Shown: piece after piece, positions 1-12,469 of the stretch
Layout: every line of letters starts with the position of its first letter
Position numbering within the stretch: the stretch's first letter is position 1
Source of the DNA: Oryza sativa Japonica Group
Lineage: Eukaryota > Streptophyta > Magnoliopsida > Poales > Poaceae
Length of the DNA: 64,000 bases
Direction of reading: 5' to 3'
NCBI RefSeq assembly: GCF_034140825.1
Contig: NC_089035.1
Location: forward strand, 41,718,001-41,782,000
Notes under the pieces: model-generated
What the model was told of the DNA's origin: nothing
Databases searched by the model: none
Seen by the model: only the letters and a program-made list of their open reading frames with translations
Made by a program: the position numbers and the translations under genes

Positions 1-214
1 TCCGAAAATAAACTTTTCTAAAGATCTATTTGTAGAATTATTTTTTTTAAAAGCACTGAAAGTTGAAAAATCCAGCTCCAATCTCTCACTGCTAAAAACT
101 AACCGACCAATGTCTGATTTAATTATTAGTTGATAATAAAAAAATATAATAATATAGGAAAGTTGTAATGCTAGATTTAACAAGATGCTTGTATTGATAG
201 CTAATTATTTTTTT

Positions 215-540
215 TAGTGGTAGGCGACATAACATCGACAGCGGGGTATCTGTAGTGACTTCGTCGAACCGAAGATATATCGAGCCCTTATTTCAAAATA
301 GTACCCATAGGTGTGTGTATGTGTTTATATGGTGAGTGTACACACGTTGTAAGCGTCCGTCCATGATGACTTCATTAAACTCAAGATATGTCGGCCCTTA
401 TTTCGAAGATACTAATAAAGGTAGGGTGTGTAAGTTTATTGAGCCCTTATTTCGAAGATACTTATAAAGGTAGGGTGTGTAAGTTTATTGAGGCGAGTAT
501 GCGTGCGTTACGAGCATATGCGTTTATACCGTGTTTTTTT
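215..540. repeat. Degenerate SINE-like 3' body, rearranged
   Basis: Two or three imperfect copies of a block containing 'acttcgtcgaaccgaagata' followed by GT-rich runs (gtgtgtgtatgtgttt). The same block, with its GT-rich tail, recurs at about 49262-49370 inside a tRNA-like SINE candidate, so this stretch is probably the 3' body of the same repeat family, broken up and partly duplicated. No tRNA-like head is visible here. The rest of 1-700 is AT-rich intergenic DNA in which no gene was seen. Confidence 0.35.
394..491. repeat. 49-bp tandem duplication
   Basis: Two adjacent copies of a 49-bp unit starting gcccttatttcgaagata, at 394-442 and 443-491, differ at only about one or two positions. This is a young local duplication within the SINE-like debris. 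Confidence 0.8.
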
Positions 541-1325
541 AAAAAATAATTAGAATATTTAAAGAGAAAGTGGTGGTTAATGAAGCTTAAACATGCCGCC
601 GTGTCGATGCATTCGCTCGTGCATCTTCAAGCGGCCCTCGAAGCGCCACAAAGCCCACGTAGAAATGGAGAATTACCAAAATGCCCCCTTCGTCTTCCAT
701 CTCTCGATTCTCTCTCACACCTTCCTCCTCCTCCATCTCCCTCTCCGTTTGACTCTCCCTGATCCGCGGAGCTCTCGAGCGCCCGCCGCCGGCGAGCGGG
801 GTGCAGCGCCGCGCGGGCGACCTCCTCCTTCCACCTGCCTCCATCATCGCTGCTTGAATCGATCCGAAGGTATTCGTTCTTCTCCCGTACTCCATCGTCT
901 ACCACTTCCGGGCCAGTTTTGAGTAGATAGATACTTTGTACTAGATTGGTAATCCGTTCGGATTTGGAACTATCCATTTTCTTCCGGATTCCTTCGATGC
1001 GTGGTCGGATGGAAATTGAGTCCACAAGGGGCAGTTTCATTTCAAAACAAGAGGAATTCGGGGTTCAGTTCAATCTCCGCGACACTAGTTTGGCCCCTGG
1101 TAGTGGTAGGCGACAGTGTAAGATGATAGTATCCGTTTATGGGGATTTAGGGAACTATTATCAAATATCGTTCCTAGTGTTTTTGTGTGAGACTGTCGCA
1201 CTGTATCTCTCTCTCCATTCGTTACATCTACTGATGCAAAGTTAAATAGGAGTATAATTGTGATGCAAGTCTGCAATCCTGAAATTTTGATCCCTCTGTT
1301 TGTGATGCTTGATACAGCATTGTAA

Positions 1326-4300
1326 ATGGCTGCTGGGAGGGGCATCAGTCAGCTTTTGAAGAAAGCATTTCGTCCATCTGTAAGTACTGTGAGAACTTCG
1401 GTTCCCCCCTATTCTTGTACATGGTTCTTTTGCTAAAAATTATAAATTTATTCCACGTCCTTTCTACTACTGCCTCTGTTTTAGATTTCAAGTTTGATCA
1501 AGTTTGTAGACATATATACTAATATTACAATATCAAATTAGTTTTATTAAGTCTATAATTGAATATTTTTCATAATATATTTGTCTTGTGTTGAATATCT
1601 TACTACTTTTTTCCTACAAACTTGGTCAAACTTAAAGCAATAATCAAAATGACTTATAATCTGAAACGGAGGAAGTATTGTATTTGTGTTATTATCAATC
1701 AAAGAATCTCCATCCTACTCGTCCAGACATTTGGATTACTGTTATCTTGGTAGTTCTAGATTTTTCCTTGTAGGTACTTTGTTTGGAGTAAAGCAGCTGC
1801 CTTCTGTTTTAGCCTAGTTGTGTTGTATAGACTATAATGTGGGCTCACCAGGGGATGAGAAAGTTGGTGTCATGATGGCAGATAAGGGCAGCAGGCCAGC
1901 AGGGTTAGGGATACTGTGTAGTTTTAAGGGTGCGTTCGGGTTTCAGGGATGGGAATTAATCCCTCCCGCACGGAAAACGGAGCGATCCATTAGTGTGTGA
2001 TTAATTAAGTATTAGCTTTTTTTTTCAAAAATGGATTAATTTGATTTTTTTAAGCAACTTTCATATAGAAACTTTTTGCAAAAAACGCACCGTTTAGCAG
2101 TTTGAAAAGCGTGCGGCGGAAAACGAGGGAGAGGGGTTGGGAAAAGGGGCATCCGAACACACCCTTAAACAGTCAGGCAAAAGGGCAATGCTTCTCCAAT
2201 CGGTAGAAGAAAGGGAAAAAACCCCACAACAGCTGGAGTTATCCCCGTGCTTGGAAGTAAAACAAGGAAATGAAATAGTGATAGAAAACAAAAAGGGGTC
2301 AACTGTCAGGCTCTAACTTAACAAGAAACTCCTAATTTATCTCCTACAACTCTTTTATACCATTTGCTTTGCTTTGTGTCGGTTCCTCTAATAGGAATCC
2401 ACAACACCTAAATGCAATTGTTGAATGAATGGCTGACTCATTAATACTGCGGCAACTGAACAATAATGGTTTAACTTAATTGACTATTTATTTAAGTTAA
2501 TTCGCTATTGTTATTTGAAACCATAAACTTTGCAGAGCTCATCTCCGCTCTCTTCATCCTGGATAAATCATGAAGAGTCCTCTGGCTTCACTGGATTGAG
2601 AGCATTGGCTATTCTGGGAGTTGGTGCTTCTGGCCTTTTAAGTTTTGCTACAATTGCATCTGCTGATGAAGCGGAGCATGGGTTGGAAGCCCCACACTAT
2701 CCCTGGCCACATGCTGGCATCCTTAGCTCATATGATCATGCATCGTAAGTTTATCGAATAGACTTATTTTTGTTAAATAGCTTGTTCTGACTAGAGACTA
2801 CTTGACTTCATTTCAAGAAGCAATCGTGCATCTAATATATAATGATTAACTAGAAAAACATACTCCCCCCATCATGTGGTACAACATAAAAGAAACATCA
2901 GTGTACTATGCTGTTTGTTATTTTAGAGATAAGCAAATGTTGCAGTGTCAATGTTACTGTTATATGCCCATGCTGCTGAGGTAGTCTTTTGAGCTGTTCT
3001 TTTTTCATATTTTTATCTTTTCTTTCACCTCTTTATTTATTTATTTTAAAAACATATGAGCAGAATAAGGCGTGGCCATCAAGTTTATACACAAGTGTGT
3101 GCCTCTTGTCACTCAATGTCCTTGATTTCATACCGAGATTTGGTTGGTGTGGCCTATACAGAAGAGGAAACAAAAGCAATGGCTGCTGAGATTGAAGTGG
3201 TTGACGGTCCTAATGATGAAGGTGAAATGTTCACACGTCCAGGTAAGCTGAGCGACCGTTTCCCACAACCCTACGCAAATGAGCAAGCAGCTCGATTTTC
3301 AAATGGCGGGGCATACCCCCCGGATCTCAGTCTAATCACAAAGGTGAGACTCACAAATTGCTGTCAGTCACATGTGGTGCAATTTCTCATCTCTAGATTG
3401 TATCTAACTCTTTGTTTTTTACATATTTTCAGGCCAGGCACAATGGCCAGAACTATGTTTTTGCTCTTCTCACTGGTTATCGTGATCCACCTGCTGGTGT
3501 TTCGGTAACCCTCTCTCATACATATTGTTTTGTTATTTTAGTGTTGGTCGCTACTTGTAGGTTTCACATATGATTCTCTGAGTATCTGATTTGTTAGATT
3601 TGTAGGGAGTGGAGATAATTTGGTGTGTGCTCTATGGTTTTGTAACAGTTTATATCAATGGATGCATTGGGCAGACCATGCCACACATTTTTTACTGGAC
3701 TACGAGTCCTTGACAATGCAATATGTGCATTCATTGCTTAAGCTACATCTCTATCCATCATGCACTATCTTTTTTCATGGTGATGAATACGGTGTTTCCT
3801 GTTCTAGTTTAGCGTTCATGTTTTTCAAGGTTTCTGTCCTTTCTTGAATTAATGCAACATGTTATACTTTTTTCTTTGTTGGTGCTGTTGAAAATTCCCT
3901 CTAGGCATAGTTACCGGCTTTCCAGATCCTTTCAGAGCTTTGTTTTTCCTTTTAGTTCTTTCTCTTTTACTCCCTCTATTACAAAATATAAGGCACAACT
4001 ACTTTTCTTAGATGTTTCATAATATAAGGCGTGCATGCATGCATGCAATTAACTAGCACCTCTTCTCCACTAAATTATTATTATTTTAACTCTTTAATTA
4101 TTAAAATCTCTAATTCTATTGGGTGTATGCATTATATTTATTAGGATGATTCAAACAATGAGGTGATAATAATTGTTTCTTGGTCTTTGGGTTAAGGGTG
4201 ATTATGCCTTATATTTTGGAATGGATGGAGTATAAGGTTAGTTGGAATGACGAACACCGCATAGATAGGCATTATACCAGCATGTAATATACAAAATACC

Positions 4301-5172
4301 CTTTCTTAATTGGTTATGTACTGTGTGTGCAAAAACTTGTGTTCTTGGTTTGTTTTTTTTGAACAACGTTTTCACCAATTTTGTTCTACTCCGCTTGAAA
4401 TTTTGGTCAGTAATACATGGAATCTTGGAGTGTATTGTGCCACTTTCTGGTCAGGAAACCTGGATTATTTCATAGAACTTGAAAGGATCTAGCAGCTTGC
4501 AAATAGTACTGTTGAATATTCTAATACTGAATTAAGGATTTACCAGCTTGCAAACATTTCCAGTGAAACACATTTTTCGCTCTTGGTTGAGATTGCCTGC
4601 TAAAGTGCTTCTGTTATTGTTACTCCTCCTAGTGCACTCCCTAAATTTGCTTTTGCAGTGTCCTAACCTTCTGGCGTTGATTTGAAATTTAGATTCGTGA
4701 AGGCTTGCATTACAATCCCTACTTCCCTGGTGGTGCCATAGCCATGCCCAAGATGCTTATTGATGGAGCAGTCGAGTATGAAGATGGCACTCCAGCTACA
4801 GAAGCCCAGGTAGCTCCTGTTTTTGAGTTGTCTGCACTCTGCACCGTTTAGTTAAGCTGTGGTTTATCACTGAAGTATTAGACTATTTTCATATGTAAAT
4901 TGTAGATGGGAAAAGATGTTGTCTCGTTCTTGTCATGGGCGGCGGAGCCTGAGATGGAAGAGAGAAAACTGGTAACCCTCTTGGAACCTCCCTGTAGAAT
5001 TGTCCTCTATTTCTACTGTTAATTGTCTAATTTCTTCATACTGGAATTGTGCTAGATGGGAGTGAAATGGATTTTTCTACTCTCCCTCGCACTTCTGCAA
5101 GCTGCATATTACCGGCGCATGAAGTGGTCCGTCTACAAGTCGCGCAAGCTGGTCCTTGATGTGGTTAATTGA
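1326..5172 (+). CDS. CYC1: Cytochrome c1, heme protein of mitochondrial complex III
   Basis: Seven coding exons: 1326-1379, 2536-2744, 3064-3343, 3433-3504, 4693-4809, 4906-4971, 5056-5172. All borders are GT/AG, phases agree, and the product is 304 residues, a normal length for plant cytochrome c1. The heme c site CASCH is at residues 100-104 and the likely axial Met is in AIAMPKM near residue 223. A single C-terminal anchor helix ([15 protein letters not shown]) is followed by basic residues. The first about 65 residues hold a mitochondrial presequence and a hydrophobic sorting segment ([15 protein letters not shown]), as expected for bipartite import into the inner membrane. Cytochrome c1 passes electrons from the Rieske protein to cytochrome c. 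The start MAAGRGIS follows a probable 5'-UTR intron at about 870-1317; a pyrimidine-rich leader lies near 700-760. Introns 1 and 4 carry MITEs. Confidence 0.96.
1468..1677. mobile_element. Stowaway-like MITE in cytochrome c1 intron 1
   Basis: The ends read tactgcctctgttttaga and, on the other strand, tacttcctccgtttcagatt, flanked by TA. The internal arms (caagtttgatcaagtttgta) match the arms of the element at 45940-46168, so the two are members of one family. Confidence 0.8.
1925..2167. mobile_element. Tourist-like MITE in cytochrome c1 intron 1
   Basis: Terminal inverted repeats GGGTGCGTTCGG and CCGAACACACCC are bounded by TAA/TTA, which fits the 3-bp target of PIF/Harbinger-derived Tourist elements. 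Length is about 240 bp. A partial relative lies near 19140-19310. Confidence 0.75.
3968..4232. mobile_element. Stowaway-like MITE in cytochrome c1 intron 4
   Basis: Left end tactccctctattacaaaat and right end (other strand) tactccatccattccaaaat form terminal inverted repeats flanked by TA. The core holds a short GCAT tandem run (gcatgcatgcatgc). Confidence 0.8.
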
Positions 5173-5863
5173 GGACTAGTTCTTCATTTTCTTCAAAGCA
5201 TCGGCTGATAATTTGAAGTATTGGAATAATGCGTACATGAATCATGATGTACATTTTGCCGTTGGCATGGTTAACATGCACAATACTCTTTTCCTTTGTT
5301 ACATTTACTCCCAGCTGTGCTGGGCATTATTTTAAAATTTTGGCCTGTCAAATGTACCAGCAAGCATCTAACAGTATAGTCAAATAGATCTCATAAGCAT
5401 ATTTATACTCCGAACCAGTGTAATGTTAATTTTAGTCATCAGTATGAGATGATGGAGAAAAAAAATGAAGTGTCACTAACACTACTGTATTTCTGCCTCC
5501 CTGCTCCATTTTGTTGTTATGGATCATTTGATTGGCAATTTGTGGATGCATGGGAAGAGGATCCTCTTATTTATTTTTCTCTGACTTTGAGTCACTAACA
5601 TATGAATTCACTGGGTAGAGGGCCTATATGTCAGTAGCCCACATCGTGTTAGAGAAAAGTAAGTTTGATGATCTCACTCCGTATGCATGTTGCATGCTGA
5701 TGAAAAAGAACCAAACTTTAATCATCTTGTGGTCAGATTAAATTGCACATCCAAACACAATTTTACTTACACACATCGTTCTTGCCAATTTGCCATGCAT
5801 GGCTACAAATATCAGGCATGCATGCAAATTTAATTCTGCCAACCTCCCTGTCGATTACGAAGT
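5173..5863. other. Convergent 3' intergenic region
   Basis: This stretch lies between the stop codons of the cytochrome c1 gene (+) and the receptor-like kinase gene (-), so it should hold both 3' UTRs. It is AT-rich. No further gene, repeat or inverted repeat was recognised. Confidence 0.6.
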
Positions 5864-7977
5864 TCAGGACGTGAAGAGCTGGCTACCGAGCGTGACAATG
5901 GCGGTGCCGTCGCCCATGACGGTGGTGAGGCTCATCTCCTTCTCCAGAATCCGGTCGAGCTCCGCCGCGATCAGCCGCATCTTCGGCCGCCGTCTCGCCG
6001 ACGTGCTGACGCACTGCAACGTCAGCCCGACCAGCTCCTTCATCCCCTCCGACGTGAAGCTGCCTCCCAACCTTGGATCCGTCACCTCGTTGTTCGAACT
6101 GAAATGTGACTCCATCTGACAAAATTTCACAAGAAAAAAATGAATCTCTGTTTCTGGATGAAATTTACTTGGAAGATTGTACATTAATTAATATTTGGAT
6201 GAATCATACTGAATAAATGAATTGCTAAAAGAAATGCTGAATATATGCATTACCCAATGAACCAGAGGTTCTCTTGGTTCTGAAGAAATCAGGCTCGCTG
6301 CTTCTTTGCCAGTGATGAGCTCCAAAAGAAAAACCCCAAAGCTGTACACGTCGCTGCTTTCAGAAAGCTGCGCCAAGGAATGCACCCTGAGAGAAAAAAA
6401 TAGCCCATCAAAATATAAATGATGGTAAGACAAAAATATTGGTGAATTACAGAAAGCAGTGCTAACATTTTTACAGCTCTGCACAATGTAGTTGCAGCTC
6501 ATACTTCTGATAATTTCAGAGGCAAAAGTTCAGTTAAAACGGCACAATGTTCAGGCTTACTCTGGGTCTTGGTAGATGCTGCTGCAAGACGACGACGGAT
6601 GATGCGACGGCGCGGCGCCGTCGAATCCTCTGAGCAGCCTGTCGATTCCGGCGTCAGCCACCTTCGCGATGAAGTTCTCATCGACCAAAACATTGCTCGT
6701 CTTGAAGCCCTTGTGGATCAAAGGAGGCACGAGGCTGTGCAGATGATTCAGACCTGAAAATTTTCATAGTTTCAGACACTGTGTTGTACACTTTGGTTTG
6801 ATGAGGAAACACTGCACATGAAAATTGAAATGTTTTGTCACCTTTGGCCGCTCCAATTGCTATTGAGAGCCTCTGCTTGAACTCTAGTCTTGTCATTGAC
6901 TCTTTGCCGGTGTTTGCTAAACAGTGTAAGATCATTATTGTTTGAAACAAATTTCAAGCAAATTGGGCTTCGAATTTGACAGGAATCATCAACTTTGTTA
7001 TATTACCGTACAGATGGCCACAGACACTGCCATTGGGCAGGTACTCGAACACCAGCATTTGTAGACCTCCTTCTTGGCAGTAGCCGATGAGAGTGACAAC
7101 GTTTCTATGCCAGATTTCTGATAGCCGCTTGACCTGAAATTCAGAGCGAATTCATTTTTCTTTGTCAAAAAATGAGAGTGAATTCACTCGGTTACAAATT
7201 TTTACAATTATCATACAATCAGAGAGGCTATTTCTAAGAATAATAAAGAAAAGTTACAGAGGCATTCACTGGCTTGTCTGTGATCAACAACTCAATGCAA
7301 CTAATAAAATGGAATGTGACACTGACAAGTGACAACAATTAAGGAGCAATTTTCAGGAACAAGTGTACTGATTACCAACTGAAAATGTCAATGAGATTAT
7401 GACTCATATGACGCAATGCAGTGATGACGTGACGTCAGCACAAGTATATGATTTTTGATGAGGCAGAGTTTGCGTGTACCTCGTCGACGAAGTCCTGGCG
7501 CGGCGAGGCGACGCGGCGCTTGACGGCGACGACGGTGCCGTCGAGCAGGAGGCCCTTGTAGACCGGGCCGAAGCTGCCGGCGCCGACGAGGTTGGCGTCG
7601 CTGAAGTTCTTGGTGGCGTGCGCGAGCTCCTCCAGCGAGAATTGCCTCGCCCCCTGGTACTCCGGCGCCGACAACGTCCGCCCACACCTGCCCCACTCCA
7701 CTGCCCAATCATCACCAAGCTAATAATCAGCTACAGATCGATCGATGCTGCTGCGAATAATTAAATTTGGAGACCAAACTCGATGTGATCAAGTTGTGAT
7801 TATTGCTATATATGGACGTATACCTAGTGTAGGAGGGGTCTCCGACGAGCCGGTGTCGGAGTTCCGGCGGCTACGACGCGCCACGCGCCACCACCACGCC
7901 GCGGCCACGGCGGCGGCCACCAGCAGCGTGGCGACGGCGGCGGCAATGCCGGCTACCACCGCGGTTGGCAATGCCAT
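5864..7977 (-). CDS. Membrane-anchored receptor-like kinase, atypical catalytic loop
   Basis: Seven exons on the minus strand: 7977-7824, 7700-7480, 7133-7007, 6916-6842, 6753-6561, 6386-6254, 6115-5864. Phases agree and give 384 residues. The ATG at 7977 is the first in frame after an upstream stop. Residues about 4-27 form one transmembrane helix with almost no ectodomain, followed by RRSRR. The kinase fold runs from about residue 72: glycine loop GAGSFGPV (91-98) and VAVK Lys112. The catalytic loop reads HKGFKTSN (206-213) where active kinases have HRDxKxxN: the catalytic Asp is Gly208, while Lys210 and Asn213 remain. The DFG motif is DAG (226-228). This suggests a pseudokinase or very weak kinase acting as a scaffold or co-receptor at the plasma membrane. 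The tail after the kinase fold is short. The exact RLK subfamily was not identified. Confidence 0.88.
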
Positions 7978-8112
7978 GATCCGGGCGACCGGGGCATCGA
8001 CCACCCTCGATGATACGATCAAGAACCGCTATAGCTTCGGCATTCATCAATGCAGAAGCGAACTTTGCTTACCTCTGCCAATGAAGAAGACGACTGATGA
8101 TGACGACGAGCG

Positions 8113-8274
8113 CCAGCAGCAGCAGCAGCAATGTCGTAGGATTCTTAGCTAGGTAGCAGCTAGCTAGCTGAGCTCGTCGTCGCGAGCCTGCAGAATTGGC
8201 CGGCGAGGCTGGCTGTGCTCTTTAAAGAATCCGTCAACCACCATGAACGAGCAGCAGCAGCAGCAGCAGCAGCG
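8113..8274. repeat. CAG trinucleotide tracts in RLK leader
   Basis: Two short CAG runs, near 8113-8130 and 8251-8274, lie upstream of the receptor-like kinase start and are probably in its 5' UTR or promoter. No coding frame over them is supported. Confidence 0.7.
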
Positions 8275-11200
8275 CAGGTGGGTGTATGAATGAATGCAAA
8301 GCCCCCCCAACCCCACATGGCAATTGGGCGCCTTCTTGCGCCATGCCCCCCCATGTGTCCATGAGTCTGCAAATCACCACGGCCACAACGGTAAAATCAA
8401 ATCAATTGGTAAGTAAGTTTCTGCATTTGCCTGAAGATTTACTTAAACCAAATGCAAGTGTTAGTGTGCCAGTTCTCCAAGGTAGCTTAGGATGGACTGA
8501 ATTCCATGCAAATTTTGCATGAAAAAGTTCAGAGCTTACCGAAATGTGTCAAAATGGCAGGAGAGCATCGGACAGGTAGGACCTAGTGGGGGTGTCCTGG
8601 GCTAGCTGTTAAGCAGGGGACCACTAGGTTTCCTTTGACTGACTGTGATAGGCTGGAAAGCCGGGCAGTATGATGCACTTGTCATCTTGTGTACAGGAGT
8701 GCGTGCCATCCTCACCAATGCATGGCATGGCTACCTGCATCAGAAAGGGAGGAGAAGCATTCTCTTTTCGGCCTCCTCAAAGTTTCCTGTCACCAGAAAG
8801 TGAAAACCTGTCTCCAGTCTCCCTGTTAGAGAAGAAAAATAAATAACAACAGAGAGAGATTTTCTTGGAGGATGAAAGACTGAAGACTGAAGAATACAAT
8901 CTTGGAACTTGGGAGCTTTGAAGGTTGAAATTTGCAGCAGCTGCTGCTGCTTCTCTGATTTTTTTTTTTTACTTCTGTAAATAATGATTGTGGTTCAGTT
9001 TCTAGTTTTCAGAATAATTGTCTGTCTGTACATATCATGTTTTGGATATGGCCTATGCATGCTCGAGGTTAGTTCAGTTTCATTTTATGCTGGCAAGTGG
9101 TAGCAAGTTGTTATTCCCAAATATTTATCCTCGCTTAAACTACTGCAATTTGGTCATGTCATAACAAGAAACAAGTATGTTCAGTTGATCGATCTGGTTA
9201 GAAAACTATATGCATGAAAACGTTTGATACAAAGGCACATGCTGACCTCAATCAAAGAGGTCTCGAGAAAAACTGATGTAACCAATACGACATCAAAAAC
9301 ATTGGGTTCATTTAGGGTCTTAAAGAATTGAGCAGGCATAATGTGGTGGCTACCACTGGGAAATAAAGATTGAAGATCATGTCTAAAATGAGGACGACCT
9401 TTACAGGCATTTCAGATGGGATTTGGTAGGTTTGAAACTACAGAGTTCTATATTCGACCAAAAGTATTTCCATCGAATTGAACTCTGAACAGTTCATGCT
9501 AATCTTGATAGGTCAGAATTTGGTCACTTTTTTTCTGCAGCAAATTCTCGTGCTGTTTCGAGTTCAGATTTTTTCAGAAAGCATTTTATTTTCAGAGTAC
9601 ATTAAAGCAAGACTTACCTAACAGACACTTGCTACGTTTAGTTGATGGAAGAATCTAAATGATTTAGGCGACAATGTGCAATACAACTCTTTGCAGGCTA
9701 GCAGAATGCAAGTTGTTTTATATTTTAAACCAATGCGAGTTGTAACAAGTAATAGGGGGTCCAGTCAGATACTCCCTGAGATCCAAATCTGAATCCAATA
9801 TATTATCAGATTTGCTCGCTCGTACGTACACATTACAGATAGAAAATTGCAGGACATCTGAACATTTGTTTAGTTCCAAATCTATCTATAGTAAATTAAG
9901 ATTTCATTCTGCAGGCGTACGTTTATCTGAATGCAATTACAAAATAATGCAGTTACCTGGATCATCAGACTGACTAATTCTCAGAGTTGATTTACACATA
10001 CCTCATTAATTTCGGTTCTTCCACTGTCGACTGAAGTAAAAACTGCAAATCAAACAGCAAGCTGACATCAGTATCGTTAATTCTACTCACTTTATCCAAA
10101 AAAGTATTGTTAATTCTAGTCTAAGTGGCCAAGTACAGACATTCAAGTGATCCGGTTCATCCATGGATTAAAGTCAATTTTGAGTTTTCCAACACCAACT
10201 AGACCTTAACCAGTCTTAGTAGCATATAATACTGGTTCCATATAATTATATGCTTACATGAACACTGCGGCTGCAATGAACCTGGACTGTTCATGGAGAT
10301 TATCTCAGATGCAAAGTTCAATTGATTTCCAGATACTAACATATATCGATATAAACATCTTCAGTGTGCCTAAGTGACCAGCCAAAAGCCAAAGAAAACA
10401 AAAGATTAAAGAAGAGGAGCACATGCACCATGTCCTTCTGCAGATGAGAATCCAATGACTGCCACAAAAAAGAAATACTCATTGCAACAGGCCAACTTCC
10501 AGCCTGTCTTGTGCAGAATTCTAGATAACTTCTTACCAGATCCATATAAACTATATAGTCCGCAAAGTATTGCCATCTATATCAAGTATCATAATACCTA
10601 AACTACAAGTATATAGGAATCCGAAACTAGATAACTGAAAGCCTGCATAAGGAGCTTTAATGGCAGGTGTACTTCATTTCAAGTGTTAAAACTGTAGTGT
10701 ATGTTACCATCGGATTCTACTAATGATTCTTTCATGTTGAAGTCAGCTTCCTGTATAATATGGTGAACCCAGAGACTGTAAAAGGATCAGTAGGCTGGCT
10801 TACTCCTGCTGTACTGCTGGATCTTGAAAAAAGATTAACATCAAGATAAAAACTGTAATTCTTGAAAGTTGCATCTGCAATAGTGTGCTGGTAAGCTGGT
10901 TTTCTAACCTAGAAAAGCACCAGTGAAGCTAGCCAGGTTTTCAAACGGACTGGAGCAATAAAACTGAAAAGTATCTATAGTCCTATAGGGCTGTAATGCA
11001 TTTATTGCACAAATTTCCTGAACACCAAATGTTGCCATGGATTCAGGACCAAACAACATTAATGCAGCAGCTCCCCTTGTCAAGCAGGAGAAGAGAGAAA
11101 AGGACAGATGGACAGACCACCCAGCATGCCAGCAAAGGTGAGCAGTCAAGAAAACCACAGCCGTGTTGCCTACTCTCGGTGCAAAATATAGCAACTACTC

Positions 11201-12469
11201 GATTAGACATCACCTAGTACTATGAATCTGAACAGACCTTAATTCGTAGTGCTAGGTGGCAAGTGGTGTCTAATCGAGTATTAAGTCACTATATTATGGG
11301 ACGGGTGGAGTACATTTCTTTTGCAGGCGCCAGCCCATTCACCACATGGTTTGCACTGCAGCAGGCCAATGGTCCATAGATATGAACGCTGAAATCCTGA
11401 TCCCTGCAGCTCACAAGATCTGAAAAACAAACAACAAGAAGAAGAAAAAAGAATCAAAAATCAGAAATGTAATAGTAACAAATATACCAAAATCTCCAGT
11501 CTGATTCCTGTTCTTCAGTTAGTGCCTCATCTGAACTTATAGTATTCCAACAGCCATTGATATACAATCTGGTACACCAGACAGACAACACATGCCTTGC
11601 TTCATCCCAAGTTGCCGGAGAGGTTTAAATTACGGGACACTATGATCATAGAGTATACTGCTGACCACAGCTTTGCTGGGACACTGGTATCTGCTGTCTA
11701 CATCCATGTCTGAACATTGTATATGCATACGCCTGTACCTAGTCAGCTGCTGGTCGTCGAAACTTGAGTGCATATTGCGTCTCAGCTGGGGCCTGGGAGA
11801 TCAGCATGAGATTTTGTGTTGCAGAGGACAGTACTTGGATCTACAATGTACGAGTACAGTACGATTGTATGATGGGCAGTACATTGGCCTAACTCAGCAG
11901 CATGAACTGGCCTGTGCTATATCAATACTGGATCAATGTGGTCTAGTTGCACGGATTTCATAACAGATAGTATCATTTTTAGGATGAAGACAGTTGATGC
12001 TTTCAACAGCCAAAACAATAGTGCAACACCCAACTTCGACAGTGTTTAATCATGTCAGTGGTACACAAGAGCAGAGAAAATTGCAACTGGAATGATTTCA
12101 CAAGGCAAGAGCAATTAACTCCCTAGTGGTGGAATAGACTAACAGTAGCTCATATATTACTGCAAAACACGACAACTGGGAGCGATTCCAGAAGACGAGA
12201 AATTAACAGAACTCAAGGTTGATATATACCATTATTACAAAATCAGGAGACTTTTTCAATCTAAGGTTTTAGGGACAAACTGATCGTTGCTTGAAGAAAT
12301 ACATTGTTTGGTGCCTTAGTTGGCCTTAAATCAGTTCAGCCAAAATCAGAAAAAGATAGCAAGTTGGAACTGCAGAACAGAGGAAACCAGCAGCAGGCAT
12401 TTGTCCATCTTGATTATTTTCAGTGTACAGATGGGTGCCTAACACGTCTCTCAAGAAACTACCATGAAC
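8275..12469. other. 4.2-kb region without recognised gene
   Basis: The stretch separates the 5' end of the receptor-like kinase gene from the 3' end of SDH4. All open frames are short and resemble no family. Apart from one Stowaway-like MITE at 11171-11312 no mobile element was recognised. Base composition is not extreme, and some splice-like sites occur on the minus strand (for example acceptor and donor around 10001-10045), so an untranslated transcript is possible but unproven. Confidence 0.5.
11171..11312. mobile_element. Stowaway-like MITE, 142 bp
   Basis: Left end TACTCTCGGTGCAAAATATA pairs with the right end read on the other strand, TACTCCACCCGTCCCATAAT. The internal arms gattagacatcacctagtac and ctaggtggcaagtggtgtct also pair, so the whole element folds into a hairpin flanked by TA. 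Confidence 0.75.
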
